Assembly: GCA_041738285.1 (NCBI GenBank)
Contig: JBGSQB010000079.1
Coordinates: 1-53,932 of the forward strand
Direction of reading: 5' to 3'
DNA length: 53,932 nucleotides
Origin: SZUA-521 sp041738285
Lineage (GTDB): Bacteria; Pseudomonadota; Gammaproteobacteria; Pseudomonadales; Azotimanducaceae
Shown here: in pieces, positions 8,311-17,704 of the stretch
How positions within the stretch are numbered: position 1 is the stretch's first letter
Layout: every line of letters starts with the position of its first letter
Notes under the pieces: generated by a model
The model's database searches: none
What the model saw: the letters and a program-made list of their open reading frames with translations, nothing else
Told to the model about the DNA's origin: nothing
Made by a program: the position numbers and the translations under genes

Positions 8311-8729
8311 CGACTCGCTCCGGAGCCAACGACGTTCGTCGACTCCTCTTGCTCGATCCATCCAAGCAGCGTCCGCTCGAAGCGCGCGAATTGCCGCTCT
8401 GTCATCGCCAGATACCGCTTCGACTGCGGACTCGTGCGCCAACGGCCGATCATCGCAGCGTCGACGCCGGCAAGCATCGATGCCCTCGTGATGGATAAGC
8501 CATAGCGGTTGAACAACAGGCGAAATCGGTAGTTGTAGTTGGCAACCGATTCTGTGGTCTCGGGGGAGTGTGCCTCGCGGAAAATCTCTCCGGCGAGCGT
8601 GCGCAGTTCAGCGATGTCTCGTTCCGATAGCAACGACTCCCGCGCGCCGCCAATCGCTTCGATGTAGTTGTCGCCCGTGTGCAGCTCGAGATATCGAATG
8701 TACTTCTTCAGCAGTTCGCGGTAGCCCAT
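8301..8729 (-). CDS. Small uncharacterised protein with possible helix-turn-helix
   Basis: A 142-residue soluble protein with no signal peptide. The N-terminal part is charged and helical (MGYRELLKKYIRYLELHTGD). Residues about 72-105 read LNRYGLSITRASMLAGVD-type helix, turn, GRWRTSP, which could be a DNA-binding helix-turn-helix. A phage or regulatory origin is possible but I cannot assign a family. It is convergent with pstS and its stop lies in an inverted repeat; it is divergent from the TonB receptor, whose PHO box sits between them. Confidence 0.65.
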   Translation of the reverse strand: MGYRELLKKYIRYLELHTGDNYIEAIGGARESLLSERDIAELRTLAGEIFREAHSPETTESVANYNYRFRLLFNRYGLSITRASMLAGVDAAMIGRWRTSPQSKRYLAMTERQFARFERTLLGWIEQEESTNVVGSGASRRT

Positions 8730-8832
8730 CGACGATTACGTTCACGAATACTCAACGATTGAACCTACGCTGCTTCGATGACGGTTTTGTGAACGATTGA
8801 TGACAGTTCCGGTGAGCGAAAGTCCCGAGTTC

Positions 8833-8850
8833 CGTCACGAAGCCGTCATA
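8833..8850 (+). promoter_or_regulatory. PHO box upstream of the TonB receptor
   Basis: CGTCACG (8833-8839), a 4-base spacer and CGTCATA (8844-8850) form an 11-base-spaced PhoB repeat. It lies 43 bases before the chosen receptor start. It closely resembles the second and third units in front of phoB. Confidence 0.72.
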
Positions 8851-8893
8851 TCGGACGTGTACGTTGCGCGCCCATCACATGGAGCACAACGAC

Positions 8894-11758
8894 ATGACAT
8901 CCATCTGCGAATTCGTTCGCCGCCACCTGATCCTCGGTCTCGTGATTGTCGCGACGACTGCGCACGCGGAAGAGAACTCGGTTGCCAGCGTCGGCCTGCT
9001 CGATGGCAGCGTCGTCACCGTCAAGGGAGCGCCGGTACCGTCGGCAATCGTCGAGATCGATGACGGGGCGACCAAACGCTACGGCAACACCGACACCAAT
9101 GGCCGCTTCTCGGTGGAACTACCGGCGGGCACCTACGCAATCGCCATCGAGCACTCGCAGTTTCAGCGCAAATCTTTTCCGCAGCTTTCGATCATGGCGG
9201 GTGTCGTGCAGCAGAGCGTGTTCCGCCTGGGTGACGCAGGCCTCGTCCTCGATGAGATGAACGTTCCGGGTGTCGTGGAGGAAGTGCTGGTACTCGGCAC
9301 TTATCAACCCCAGGGCGCAGAGAAGGCGCGCTGGTCGGAGTCGGTGCTCGATGTAGTGACGGCCGATGACTTCGAAGTTGCCGGTGACAGCAACGCAGTC
9401 GACGCGCTGGCGCGCGTCACTGGTCTCACCATCGTCAACGACAAGTACGTGTACGTACGCGGCATGGGTGAGCGCTACTCCAACACGACGTTCAATCACT
9501 CGTTGCTACCGAGTCCCGATCCGTTGCGACGCGTGATCCCCATGGACCTCTTTCCCACCGGCGTGCTCGAGGTGGTCGAAGTACAGAAGACCTATGCACC
9601 CGACCAATACGGTGACTTCTCCGGCGGTTCGGTCGGACTGCGGACGCGATCGATTCCGGATGAACCGCTTGGGCAGGCGCAGATATCGGTGCAGACGAAT
9701 ACCGAGACTACCGGCGTGAAGGCGCTGACCTACGATGGTGGCGATGGCGACTGGACTGGCTATGACGACGGCTTCCGTTCACTGCCAGGTGCCATCAAGC
9801 GCAACAAGTCGAACCTCGCATCGGACCTGAACGATCCGTTGCTGCAGACGCAACTGGCGCAGTCGCTCAATCAAGAGTGGGGCGCGCAACTCGAAGAACT
9901 GCCGGCCAACTACGGTATCGACATGACCTTTGGTCGTCGTTGGGATGGCGCCGATGAAGGTTCGGTCGGCGCGTTGCTCGGAGTGATGTACAAGAACGAG
10001 TACAGCGCCCGCGAAGAACTGCGTCAGGAAGCACAGACACTCACCATTGCCAATCCGCGGGTTCAGAGTAGCGACTCCGATCGCAATTTCAGTCGCACCG
10101 AGCAGACCATCGACTTGTCAGCGCTGTTGAACCTCGAATGGGTTCTCGATGAAGCGAACACCTTGCGCAGCACCACGTTCCTCACCCGCCGCACGGACAA
10201 GAACTCATTGCGCTACTTCTATTTCGATGAAAACAAGGGCAGCGGTGAAGACGCCGTCGACACTGTGTACGAGTGGGAAGAGCGACAGCTCTTCACGCAG
10301 CAGATCGCAGGCGAGCATTTTTTCGCGGACGACCAGAGTCTCGTGCTCGAGTGGTTCGGCAGCTACTCCAAGGCCGATCGCGACAAACCGGACTCCCGCG
10401 CTTACGTCTACGAGCGTCCGGATGGTTCGACTGCAGACACCGCATATCTCCTTTCGGATGACCAGGGCTCGTTGACGCGAACATGGGAAGAGCTTCAGGA
10501 CGAGGCCTATGGTATCGGCTTCAACGTCGCCAAGACCTTCGATTGGGGGCGCGCGAACAGTACCACGATCAAATCGGGCGTCGTCTACAACGACAAGGAC
10601 CGCGACACCTCGAACATCCGCTTCGAGTATCTGACCAGCACCTATCAGCCACGATCGGAGTTCGAAGTCGTGCGTGGCGAGACGATCGGCAAAGTCATGG
10701 CCACGTCGAATCTTGGCAACGACCGCTTCGAGCTGCAGCTCAACTCGCGTAACACCGCTCTCGTCGCGGAGAACTACAAAGGAACCGAAGAGCTACTGGG
10801 CTATTTCGTGATGTTCGACAACGAGTTCGGTGACGAGTGGCGATTGATGCTGGGTGCACGCGTCGAGGAATTCGACATGACATCGGAGCCGGTGGTGGAC
10901 AACTCGGCAAGCGCACAACCAGCAAGTGGCGAGTTGAACGAAACCGATGTACTGCCGACGGCAACGCTGACCTGGCTTTTTGCCGACGACATGCAGGTGC
11001 GCCTTGGCCTGTCGCGCACGGTCAACCGACCCGACCTGCGCGAAGTCGGGCCTGTGCGGTTCGTCGATCCGGAAACGCGCTATAGCTACATCGGCAACCC
11101 GGCCCTCGAACAAGCCACGATCGACAACGTCGATCTGCGCTGGGAGTGGTATTTCGCGGGACAGGACAACGTGCAGGTTGCGCTGTTCTACAAGGACTTC
11201 AGCAATCCCATCGAGATCGAAGTGATCCCCGGCGCCCCCGTCCTGCGGCGGCCCTTCAATGCCGACGCGGCAACCAACCGCGGCGTGGAACTGTCGCTGC
11301 GTAAGCAGCTCGACTTCATTGAACTGCCCGTCGTGCGCGACATGTACGTCAAATTCAACGGCGCATACATCGATTCCGAAGTCGATCTTGCAACGGGCAG
11401 CGCGCTGTTCGACAGCAACAATCGCGCCCTGCAGGGACAGAGCGAATGGGTGGTCAACACCCAGTTGACGTGGGAAGACATCGAGCGCGACATCCAGGCA
11501 TCGCTGCTCTTCAACTGGGCGGCGGAACGACTCGTCGACGTCGGCACCGACAATCTTCCCGGCGCGGTGGAAGAGCCGGCGCCCTATCTCGACTTCGTCT
11601 ATCGCCAGACGGTGGATCTGTTCGGCCGTGCAGTCGCGCTCAAGTTCAAAGCCCAGAACCTCATCGACGCGGATGTGAAGGTCACCCGCGCCAATGTCGT
11701 GGAGCGCGAATACAACACCGGCCGCACGTTCACCTTCGGCATCAGCACCGACATCTAA
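8894..11758 (+). CDS. TonB-dependent receptor with carboxypeptidase-regulatory-like domain
   Basis: A 954-residue outer-membrane receptor. ATG 8894 is preferred: GGAG lies at 8881-8884 and the product then starts with a signal peptide ending in TTAHA. Domains in order: a CarboxypepD_reg-like beta-sandwich (about 30-115, with TDTNGRFSVELPAG), a TonB-box-like VEEVLVLG near 135, a plug domain (about 150-265, YVRGMGERYSNTTFN and YGDFSGGSVGL), then a long 22-strand barrel. It imports a bulky ligand with energy from TonB. The PHO box upstream suggests a phosphorus-containing ligand. A lipoprotein gene follows 28 bases later, a receptor-lipoprotein pairing that resembles Sus-type systems in logic. 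Confidence 0.92.
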   Translation: MTSICEFVRRHLILGLVIVATTAHAEENSVASVGLLDGSVVTVKGAPVPSAIVEIDDGATKRYGNTDTNGRFSVELPAGTYAIAIEHSQFQRKSFPQLSIMAGVVQQSVFRLGDAGLVLDEMNVPGVVEEVLVLGTYQPQGAEKARWSESVLDVVTADDFEVAGDSNAVDALARVTGLTIVNDKYVYVRGMGERYSNTTFNHSLLPSPDPLRRVIPMDLFPTGVLEVVEVQKTYAPDQYGDFSGGSVGLRTRSIPDEPLGQAQISVQTNTETTGVKALTYDGGDGDWTGYDDGFRSLPGAIKRNKSNLASDLNDPLLQTQLAQSLNQEWGAQLEELPANYGIDMTFGRRWDGADEGSVGALLGVMYKNEYSAREELRQEAQTLTIANPRVQSSDSDRNFSRTEQTIDLSALLNLEWVLDEANTLRSTTFLTRRTDKNSLRYFYFDENKGSGEDAVDTVYEWEERQLFTQQIAGEHFFADDQSLVLEWFGSYSKADRDKPDSRAYVYERPDGSTADTAYLLSDDQGSLTRTWEELQDEAYGIGFNVAKTFDWGRANSTTIKSGVVYNDKDRDTSNIRFEYLTSTYQPRSEFEVVRGETIGKVMATSNLGNDRFELQLNSRNTALVAENYKGTEELLGYFVMFDNEFGDEWRLMLGARVEEFDMTSEPVVDNSASAQPASGELNETDVLPTATLTWLFADDMQVRLGLSRTVNRPDLREVGPVRFVDPETRYSYIGNPALEQATIDNVDLRWEWYFAGQDNVQVALFYKDFSNPIEIEVIPGAPVLRRPFNADAATNRGVELSLRKQLDFIELPVVRDMYVKFNGAYIDSEVDLATGSALFDSNNRALQGQSEWVVNTQLTWEDIERDIQASLLFNWAAERLVDVGTDNLPGAVEEPAPYLDFVYRQTVDLFGRAVALKFKAQNLIDADVKVTRANVVEREYNTGRTFTFGISTDI

Positions 11759-11786
11759 CAACAGACACGATTGAAGGGAGTACACC

Positions 11787-14726
11787 ATGCGATTCAAACA
11801 GCGCCTACTCGTCGCAATCCTCGCCGCAGCAGTCAGCGCATGCGGCGGTGGCAGCGGTAGCGAACAGATTCAGGTGGGCGGATCCGGTAGCCCGCCGCCA
11901 CCACCGCCACCGCCACCGCCGCCCGCGGGTGATTCGACCGCGGCGGTGTATCGGGCAGGTACCAACAACCAGGAAATCGACCCGGTGCTCGACAGCGCCA
12001 CGGGCCAGCCGACTGCCTCATCGCCAGTTCTGCAAGGCACCGCCTTCCAGTTCAGCGCAACGTCGCCCGACCTCGAAGGCGCGGCGTTCGCGCTGCCGGC
12101 GAATCTCTCGACCGCCTTCGGGCAGAGTTTTGCGGCGGCAAGCCATGCCGGCGCCTTCTCCCAGGACAATCCGGTCAACTGGACTGAGGGTTGGACCGTG
12201 GGCCTGAATGGCAATACCACCGTGTGGGAACCGGCCGCCGCCGCCAGCGCGACCGGCACCTGTCCCGCAGGTACGACGGATATCGGCGATCAGGCGCTGC
12301 CCGCATCGGTCGGCGGCGGCGCGATGGACCTGTGCCAGCTGGCCCCCCGCTATGCAACGCCCGGCAGCACGCTCACGCTCACTGCAGACAATGTCTACAG
12401 GTTGTCCACCGGCTTTCCCGGCACCTACATCGGAAACGGTGACTGCGAGATTGGCACTGTCGGCTGTGCACCCGGTGACATCGTTGCCGTCAACCTCGTC
12501 ATCGAAGCCGGCACGTTGCTGCTTGGTGACGCAAGTGAAGCACTCATCATCACTCGTGGTTCTACGATCACGGCCAATGGCACCGCCGCAGACCCCATCG
12601 TGATGACGTCGGTGGATCAGTTCGATGGCTGGGTAGCGGGTGGCGATGGCGACTCCGGTCGCGGTGAGTGGGCGGGCCTTGCGCTCATGGGCTACGCGCA
12701 GACTAACCAGTGTGTGGGCAGTCCGTGCAACGTCAATGCCGAAGGCAACATCGGCTTCTATGCCGGTACCAACGATAACGACGACTCCGGCTCGCTCAGT
12801 TATGTCGTCATTGCGCACGCGGGCAACGACATCGACGGACTCGGCAACGAGCTCAACGGCTTGACCATGTTCGGCACCGGCTCGGCCACCACCGCAAGCT
12901 ACGTGCAGGTCCACAAGGGCCTCGACGATGGCGTCGAGCACTTCGGCGCCACCGACTTCATGGATCACATCGTGCTCACCGACAACGCCGATGACAGCTT
13001 CGACTGGGGTCAGGGCTATCGAGGTGGCGCGCAATTCGTGGTCATCAAGCAGGCAACCGACGCGGCCGACAAGGGCATCGAAGCCGACAACGACGAAAAC
13101 AACAACGACGTGGCACCGCGCTCAGCACCGGTGCTTGCAAACTTCACCATCCTCGGCCGCTCCGATGGCGTGTCGGCCGCGGGCGGTTTACTGCTGCGCC
13201 GGGGTACGGCGGCGCAACTGTTCAACTTCGTGGTGGTCGACTTCCGCGACAACTGCCTTGATGTCGATCAGGCAGCGACTGAAGCACTGTTCGGTACTGA
13301 ACTGACGATTGCGAACTCCGTGTTGTACTGCCCCGATGGCGTTGCGTTCGAAAACGACGGTAACGAGGCGGCGGTTGCCGCCTGGTTCGAAGCGAGTCCA
13401 AACAACCAGGTGATCGATCCGAACGTCTCATCGATCGGAATTCCCAATCCAGTGGCCGGCGATGCAGGCAGCGACTTCGAGTCAACGGACTTCACCGGCG
13501 CGTTCGCGCAGTCGCCGATCAACGACTGGACGGCGGAATGGACGATCGCGCTTGCGGGCAATACGACCGTGTGGGCGCCGGCCTCCACGGGCACGCTCGG
13601 CGGCGCACTGCCGACCGCCGATGGCACGTGCCCTGCGGGAACTACCGACATCGGTGATCAGGATCTGTCGAACGTCGGTGGTGGCGGAATGGATGTCTGC
13701 CAACTCGCCGCGCGGTACGCGACGGCCGGTACGATTACGCTCACCAATGACAACATCTACCGCCTCGCCACCGGCTTCCCGGGTACCTACATCGGCAATG
13801 GTGAGTGTGAAATCGGCACTACCGGATGTCAGCCGTCCGACATCGTAGGGGTCACCCTCGTGATCGAGCCGGGCACGCTGATCAAGGGCGACAGTGCAGA
13901 AGCGCTCATCGTGACGCGCGGCTCCCGCATTCAGGCCAATGGCAACGCCGCCGATCCGATCGTCATGACGTCGGTGGATCAGTTCGACCCGTGGGTTGCC
14001 GGCACCAGCGACGGCAGTTCCGGACGCGGCGAATGGGCGGGACTTGCGCTCCTGGGCTATGCGCGCAGCAACGAATGCGCGGCGACGCCCTGCAACGTCA
14101 ACGCCGAGGGCAACATCGGCTTCTATAGCGGCAGCAACGACGAAGATGGCTCCGGAGATCTGAACTACGTCGTGATTCGGCATGCCGGGAACGACATCGA
14201 TGGTCAAGGGAACGAACTGAACGGGGTGTCGCTGTTCGGCACCGGCTCCGCCACGCGGGCGAGCTACGTGCAGGTCCACAATGGTCTGGATGACGGCGTC
14301 GAGCACTTCGGCGGTAAAGCGTTCATCGATCACATCGTGCTCACGGGCAACGCCGACGATAGTCTCGACTGGGGCCAGGGATGGAGAGGCGGTGCGCAGT
14401 ACGTGCTGGTGGTTCAATCGGCAGACGATGGCGACCGCGGCATCGAAGCCGACAATGACGAAAATGATGCCAACGCCGAACCCGTATCGGTGCCGACGCT
14501 GGTCAACGTCACGATCGTCGGTTCCGATGGCGGTACGCCGACGGTGAGCGATACCCTTGGCGTCCATTTGCGCCGTGGTACCGGCGTAAAGATCTACAAT
14601 TCGATCATCACCGGTTCCGACACGTGCCTGCGCATTCAAGGCGATGCCACCTTTGCGCGGGTCGATGACGGCCGCCTGCTGATCGAGAACAGCGTGGTTT
14701 CCTGCGCCGTCGACTTCTTCGACTGA
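11787..14726 (+). CDS. Large lipoprotein with duplicated beta-helix-like domain
   Basis: A 979-residue protein. The N-terminus has a lipobox (AAAVSAC, Cys at about residue 19), then a Gly/Ser linker and eleven consecutive Pro. The rest is two copies of one domain about 450-480 residues apart, sharing CPAGTTDIGDQ, GFPGTYIGNG, ANADPIVMTSVDQF-type, GRGEWAGLAL, CNVNAEGNIGFY, HAGNDIDG, GNELNG, VQVH-GLDDGVEHFG and WGQG-RGGAQ segments. Gly/Asn/Asp-rich short strands of this kind suggest a right-handed beta-helix exposed on the cell surface. Paired Cys in CEIG--GC are kept in both copies. It is coupled to the PHO-box TonB receptor upstream, so it is probably the surface partner of that receptor. No enzymatic motif was recognised. 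Confidence 0.85.
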   Translation: MRFKQRLLVAILAAAVSACGGGSGSEQIQVGGSGSPPPPPPPPPPPAGDSTAAVYRAGTNNQEIDPVLDSATGQPTASSPVLQGTAFQFSATSPDLEGAAFALPANLSTAFGQSFAAASHAGAFSQDNPVNWTEGWTVGLNGNTTVWEPAAAASATGTCPAGTTDIGDQALPASVGGGAMDLCQLAPRYATPGSTLTLTADNVYRLSTGFPGTYIGNGDCEIGTVGCAPGDIVAVNLVIEAGTLLLGDASEALIITRGSTITANGTAADPIVMTSVDQFDGWVAGGDGDSGRGEWAGLALMGYAQTNQCVGSPCNVNAEGNIGFYAGTNDNDDSGSLSYVVIAHAGNDIDGLGNELNGLTMFGTGSATTASYVQVHKGLDDGVEHFGATDFMDHIVLTDNADDSFDWGQGYRGGAQFVVIKQATDAADKGIEADNDENNNDVAPRSAPVLANFTILGRSDGVSAAGGLLLRRGTAAQLFNFVVVDFRDNCLDVDQAATEALFGTELTIANSVLYCPDGVAFENDGNEAAVAAWFEASPNNQVIDPNVSSIGIPNPVAGDAGSDFESTDFTGAFAQSPINDWTAEWTIALAGNTTVWAPASTGTLGGALPTADGTCPAGTTDIGDQDLSNVGGGGMDVCQLAARYATAGTITLTNDNIYRLATGFPGTYIGNGECEIGTTGCQPSDIVGVTLVIEPGTLIKGDSAEALIVTRGSRIQANGNAADPIVMTSVDQFDPWVAGTSDGSSGRGEWAGLALLGYARSNECAATPCNVNAEGNIGFYSGSNDEDGSGDLNYVVIRHAGNDIDGQGNELNGVSLFGTGSATRASYVQVHNGLDDGVEHFGGKAFIDHIVLTGNADDSLDWGQGWRGGAQYVLVVQSADDGDRGIEADNDENDANAEPVSVPTLVNVTIVGSDGGTPTVSDTLGVHLRRGTGVKIYNSIITGSDTCLRIQGDATFARVDDGRLLIENSVVSCAVDFFD
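11961..13335 (+). repeat. Internal domain repeat, copy 1
   Basis: First copy of the duplicated domain inside the lipoprotein gene. It starts at the NNQEIDP codons and includes CPAGTTDIGDQ at about 12259. The nucleotide sequences of the two copies have diverged clearly at wobble positions, so the duplication is old. Confidence 0.8.
13398..14723 (+). repeat. Internal domain repeat, copy 2
   Basis: Second copy, starting at NNQVIDP. The offset from copy 1 is 479 codons at the start and 456 codons at CPAGTTDIGDQ, so about 23 codons were lost or gained near the N-terminal end of one copy. Confidence 0.8.
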
Positions 14727-14743
14727 TTTTCGATCGATGGCAG

Positions 14744-14771
14744 CGCGCTTGCCCGGCTGGGCAAGCGCGCC
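14744..14771. terminator. Strong hairpin after the lipoprotein gene
   Basis: A perfect 12-bp stem (GCGCGCTTGCCC at 14744-14755 with its complement at 14760-14771) and a 4-base loop, 18 bases after the stop codon. No clear T run follows, so it may be a weak terminator or an mRNA-stabilising hairpin. Confidence 0.7.
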
Positions 14772-14868
14772 TTGCGTTACTCGCCGTTACAAACCGACAT
14801 TGTGGTGACATCAAGGCTCGCCACGAACTAGGTAAGTTGGTGGTTCTCCTGGACCTTGGGAGCAAACC

Positions 14869-16008
14869 ATGTCCAACCCAACCGCACGCCGCGGCATCGT
14901 CGCCGCTGCCCACGTGTACTACATCATCGTAGCGTTCGAGTTCTTCTACATGGTGTCGCCGTTCGCGGCGTACTTGTATGGGATCTATGCCCCGGGCCTG
15001 GACTTCATCGCGGCCTCGCCGATGCTGAGCTGGCTCAACACGTTCTATCTGCCACACATCGTCATCGAAACCAATTCGGCGTTCATCAATGCCCACAACG
15101 GCATCGGCGCAGTTCTGCTCACCGGTGGGCTCATCGCATTCATCGTCGGCGTTGTGCAGATCTACGGCAGCAAGTTGCGCAAGGGTGCCGAGGTGGTGGG
15201 CGGCATGTACCGGCACATCCGTCATCCACAATACCTGGCGCTGATCATCGCGGGTCTTGGCATGACGTTCATCTGGCCGAGGTTTCTCGTGCTGGTGGGC
15301 TTCGTCACCATCGCCTGTGTCTACGTGATTCTGGCGAGGGTGGAGGAACGCATGTGTATGGCGCGCTTTCCGGGCTACGCGGACTACATGAGTCGAACCG
15401 GCAGGTTTCTGCCGCAGGCGCTCGAGATGCGAATGACACCTCGAATTTCAGCGCGCAGCCGTGCTGGCCGTTTCTCCGCGGCTGCGCTTGCCTACGGGCT
15501 CGCGCTTGCGTTTGCCATGAGTGCCGGGCTGCTGCTGCAGGCGCGATCGATCGCCGCGTTGCCGGCGGTGTACACAGACAGCGCCGCCTACCTGGCACTC
15601 CGAAACGTCGACCAGCCGCGTATCGACTCCGTGGCGCGGATCGCAGAGAAGGATCACCGTGTCGCCGCAGCGCTCGCGGCGGCCCGAGGCAGTGCGGACG
15701 TGCGGCTGATCAACTATGTGCTTCCGGCAGAGTTCCATGTTTCGGAGATTCCCATGTACATACCCGAAGGTGAGGTCGCAGGTCATGGCTGGCCCGCGAT
15801 CGAACATCCCCAACGCTTCAAGATCGTTTTCACGCGCATTGACAGCCGGCCTGGCGCAGTGCCGTCAGGTAGCGACATCGTCAAGCGCGCGCTCAACAAG
15901 CATCCCATCGTGGAGGTCCATGTCGATCTCGCAGCAACCGCCGTGATCGACGTGCGTGCGCCACCCGCCCATTCGTTTTACGGTGGCATGCCGGTTCCTG
16001 TGTATTGA
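14869..16008 (+). CDS. Membrane methyltransferase of the PEMT/ICMT type with C-terminal extension
   Basis: A 379-residue protein. The first half has about five membrane segments and ends in the isoprenylcysteine/phospholipid methyltransferase signature (GGMYRHIRHPQYLALI at about 110, then ARVEERMCMARFPGYADY), where the RHP and EE pairs bind S-adenosylmethionine and the substrate head group. Family members methylate lipid amines or prenyl-Cys; the substrate here is unknown. After residue 190 there is one more membrane segment and a soluble tail of about 150 residues unlike anything I can name (LRNVDQPRIDSVARIAE, YIPEGEVAGHGWP). That tail is unusual for the family. The gene stands alone between two hairpin/intergenic regions. 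Confidence 0.75.
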   Translation: MSNPTARRGIVAAAHVYYIIVAFEFFYMVSPFAAYLYGIYAPGLDFIAASPMLSWLNTFYLPHIVIETNSAFINAHNGIGAVLLTGGLIAFIVGVVQIYGSKLRKGAEVVGGMYRHIRHPQYLALIIAGLGMTFIWPRFLVLVGFVTIACVYVILARVEERMCMARFPGYADYMSRTGRFLPQALEMRMTPRISARSRAGRFSAAALAYGLALAFAMSAGLLLQARSIAALPAVYTDSAAYLALRNVDQPRIDSVARIAEKDHRVAAALAAARGSADVRLINYVLPAEFHVSEIPMYIPEGEVAGHGWPAIEHPQRFKIVFTRIDSRPGAVPSGSDIVKRALNKHPIVEVHVDLAATAVIDVRAPPAHSFYGGMPVPVY

Positions 16009-16174
16009 CCGATTCTCGACATCAGTTGCGCATCTCGGACCGCCTACGCTCGCGCTACAACAGGCGAACGCCGCACTTGCTCGCTCTGCTCTTGCGCGTC
16101 TGAGCTCGGGCGTTAATGCCGAATCAAGGTTGACTGCGGCGTGTACAATTCGCCTTTCCGCAGTAAAGACCGCT

Positions 16175-17701
16175 ATGGCCGAAAGCGCAGAGGTACCGAT
16201 TGTCGAACTGGCCGCGCTGGATCTCGGCACCAACAGTTTTCATCTGATCGTTGCGCGTCGTCGTGGCGAGCAACTGCAGGTCATCGACCGCTACAAGGAG
16301 ATGGTGCGCCTCGGAGAGGGCCTCGACGGCGACGGTACTCTCTCCGCGCAGGCGTGCGAGCGCGCCATCGAGTCTCTCGCCCGCATTGCGCAGCGGCTGC
16401 GGCCACTGTCCGAGGACAACGTCCGGGTCGTTGGTACCAATACGCTGCGGCGCGCGCGCAAGACGCGGCAGTTCCTGGAGCGCGCGGAAGCAACCCTTGG
16501 CCATCGCATCGAGGTCATCTCGGGTCGGGAAGAGGCGCGCCTCATCTATGCGGGGGTGTGTCATTCGATCGCGCCCAACGGCGAACGCCGCCTGGTGCTC
16601 GACATCGGCGGCGGTTCCACCGAACTGGTCCTCGGCCGCGATCACACGCCGCGCCGCATGGAGAGCCTGCACATGGGGTGCGTGTCGTTTTCGGAAGGAT
16701 ACTTCGATCGTGGCCGAATCCGTGCGCGCCAGTTCGAACGGGCAGAACTCGCGGCGCGGCAGGAACTGGAACCGATCGAAGCGGCGTTTCGCAAGACCGG
16801 ATGGGATTCCGCGCTGGGTGCATCCGGTACGGTGACTGCCGTTCGCGACGTTGCCGTGGCGATGGGTTTGTCCAGCGGTGACATTCCGAGGGCCGCTATC
16901 GCCGAGATCAAACGCGTCCTGGTCGAGAGCGAGGAACGGAGTCTGCCGGGTCTATCGGCCGAACGGACGCCCGTGTTCCCGGGCGGGATTGCAATTCTGT
17001 CTGCGGTGATGACCGCACTCGGCATCGACGTATTGAAGGTATCCGATGGTGCGCTACGAGAAGGGTTGCTGGTCGATCTGCTCGGCCGTACCCGCAACAG
17101 CGATCAGCGCGATCGATCGATCAATGATCTCGCCGAGCGCTATCAGGTCGATACGTTGCACGCGGGCCGGATCAGCACCACCGCAAATGCGCTGCTGGCC
17201 CAGGTAGGCCGAGCCTGGACGCTGACTGAACCGCAGTGGCAGATGCTCCTGACATGGGCAGCAACCGTGCATGAGATCGGCACGCACATCGCGTACAGTC
17301 AGTACCACAAACACGGTCATTATCTGTTGCTGAACATCGATCTCGCTGGATTCTCACGGGATGACCAGCAGCGCCTCGCGCTCCTGGTGCGCAGTCACCG
17401 TCGCAAGTTTCCAACGGCCGAGTTCGCGGCGGTTGCCGAAGATGAACGCGAACCGCTCCTGCGACTGTCCGCGCTGCTCCGGATCGCGGTGGTGCTGCAT
17501 CGCAATCGCGTGGCGGATGCGCTGCCGCCGATTTCCGCCCGCATCCACGGTGATTGCCTCGTGCTCGAGTTTCCGCCGGGCTGGCTCGACGCGCATCCGT
17601 TGACGCGACTGGACCTGGAACAGGAGCAGGCGTTTTTGCAGCGCGCACCGCTCACGCTGCAGGTGCCAGGGATCGAGATGCCCGCAACCGGCGGCAAGTA
17701 G
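16175..17701 (+). CDS. ppx: Exopolyphosphatase / pppGpp phosphohydrolase family
   Basis: A 508-residue Ppx/GppA protein. ATG 16175 is chosen because the ASKHA fold starts soon after (ELAALDLGTNSFHLIVARR); an upstream in-frame extension to 15956 lacks family similarity. The phosphate-binding loops are LDLGTNSFH, VVGTNTLRRARK, SGREEARLIYAGV and DIGGGSTELVLG. The last 190 residues carry the HD-like domain with the WAATVHEIGTHIAYSQYHKH segment. It releases phosphate from polyphosphate ends and may also cut pppGpp. It converges on ppk1, whose stop lies 3 bases away, so synthesis and breakdown of polyphosphate are encoded tail to tail. Confidence 0.92.
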   Translation: MAESAEVPIVELAALDLGTNSFHLIVARRRGEQLQVIDRYKEMVRLGEGLDGDGTLSAQACERAIESLARIAQRLRPLSEDNVRVVGTNTLRRARKTRQFLERAEATLGHRIEVISGREEARLIYAGVCHSIAPNGERRLVLDIGGGSTELVLGRDHTPRRMESLHMGCVSFSEGYFDRGRIRARQFERAELAARQELEPIEAAFRKTGWDSALGASGTVTAVRDVAVAMGLSSGDIPRAAIAEIKRVLVESEERSLPGLSAERTPVFPGGIAILSAVMTALGIDVLKVSDGALREGLLVDLLGRTRNSDQRDRSINDLAERYQVDTLHAGRISTTANALLAQVGRAWTLTEPQWQMLLTWAATVHEIGTHIAYSQYHKHGHYLLLNIDLAGFSRDDQQRLALLVRSHRRKFPTAEFAAVAEDEREPLLRLSALLRIAVVLHRNRVADALPPISARIHGDCLVLEFPPGWLDAHPLTRLDLEQEQAFLQRAPLTLQVPGIEMPATGGK

Positions 17702-17704
17702 TCG

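Noticed and set aside
10793..11797. Long reverse open frames across the TonB receptor and lipoprotein genes (also 12018-13034 and 13482-14639)
   Set aside because: They are antisense to genes with strong domain evidence and show no recognisable protein features.
16130..16149. TTGACT and TACAAT upstream of ppx as a sigma-70 promoter
   Set aside because: The spacing is only 8 bases, far from the needed 16-18.
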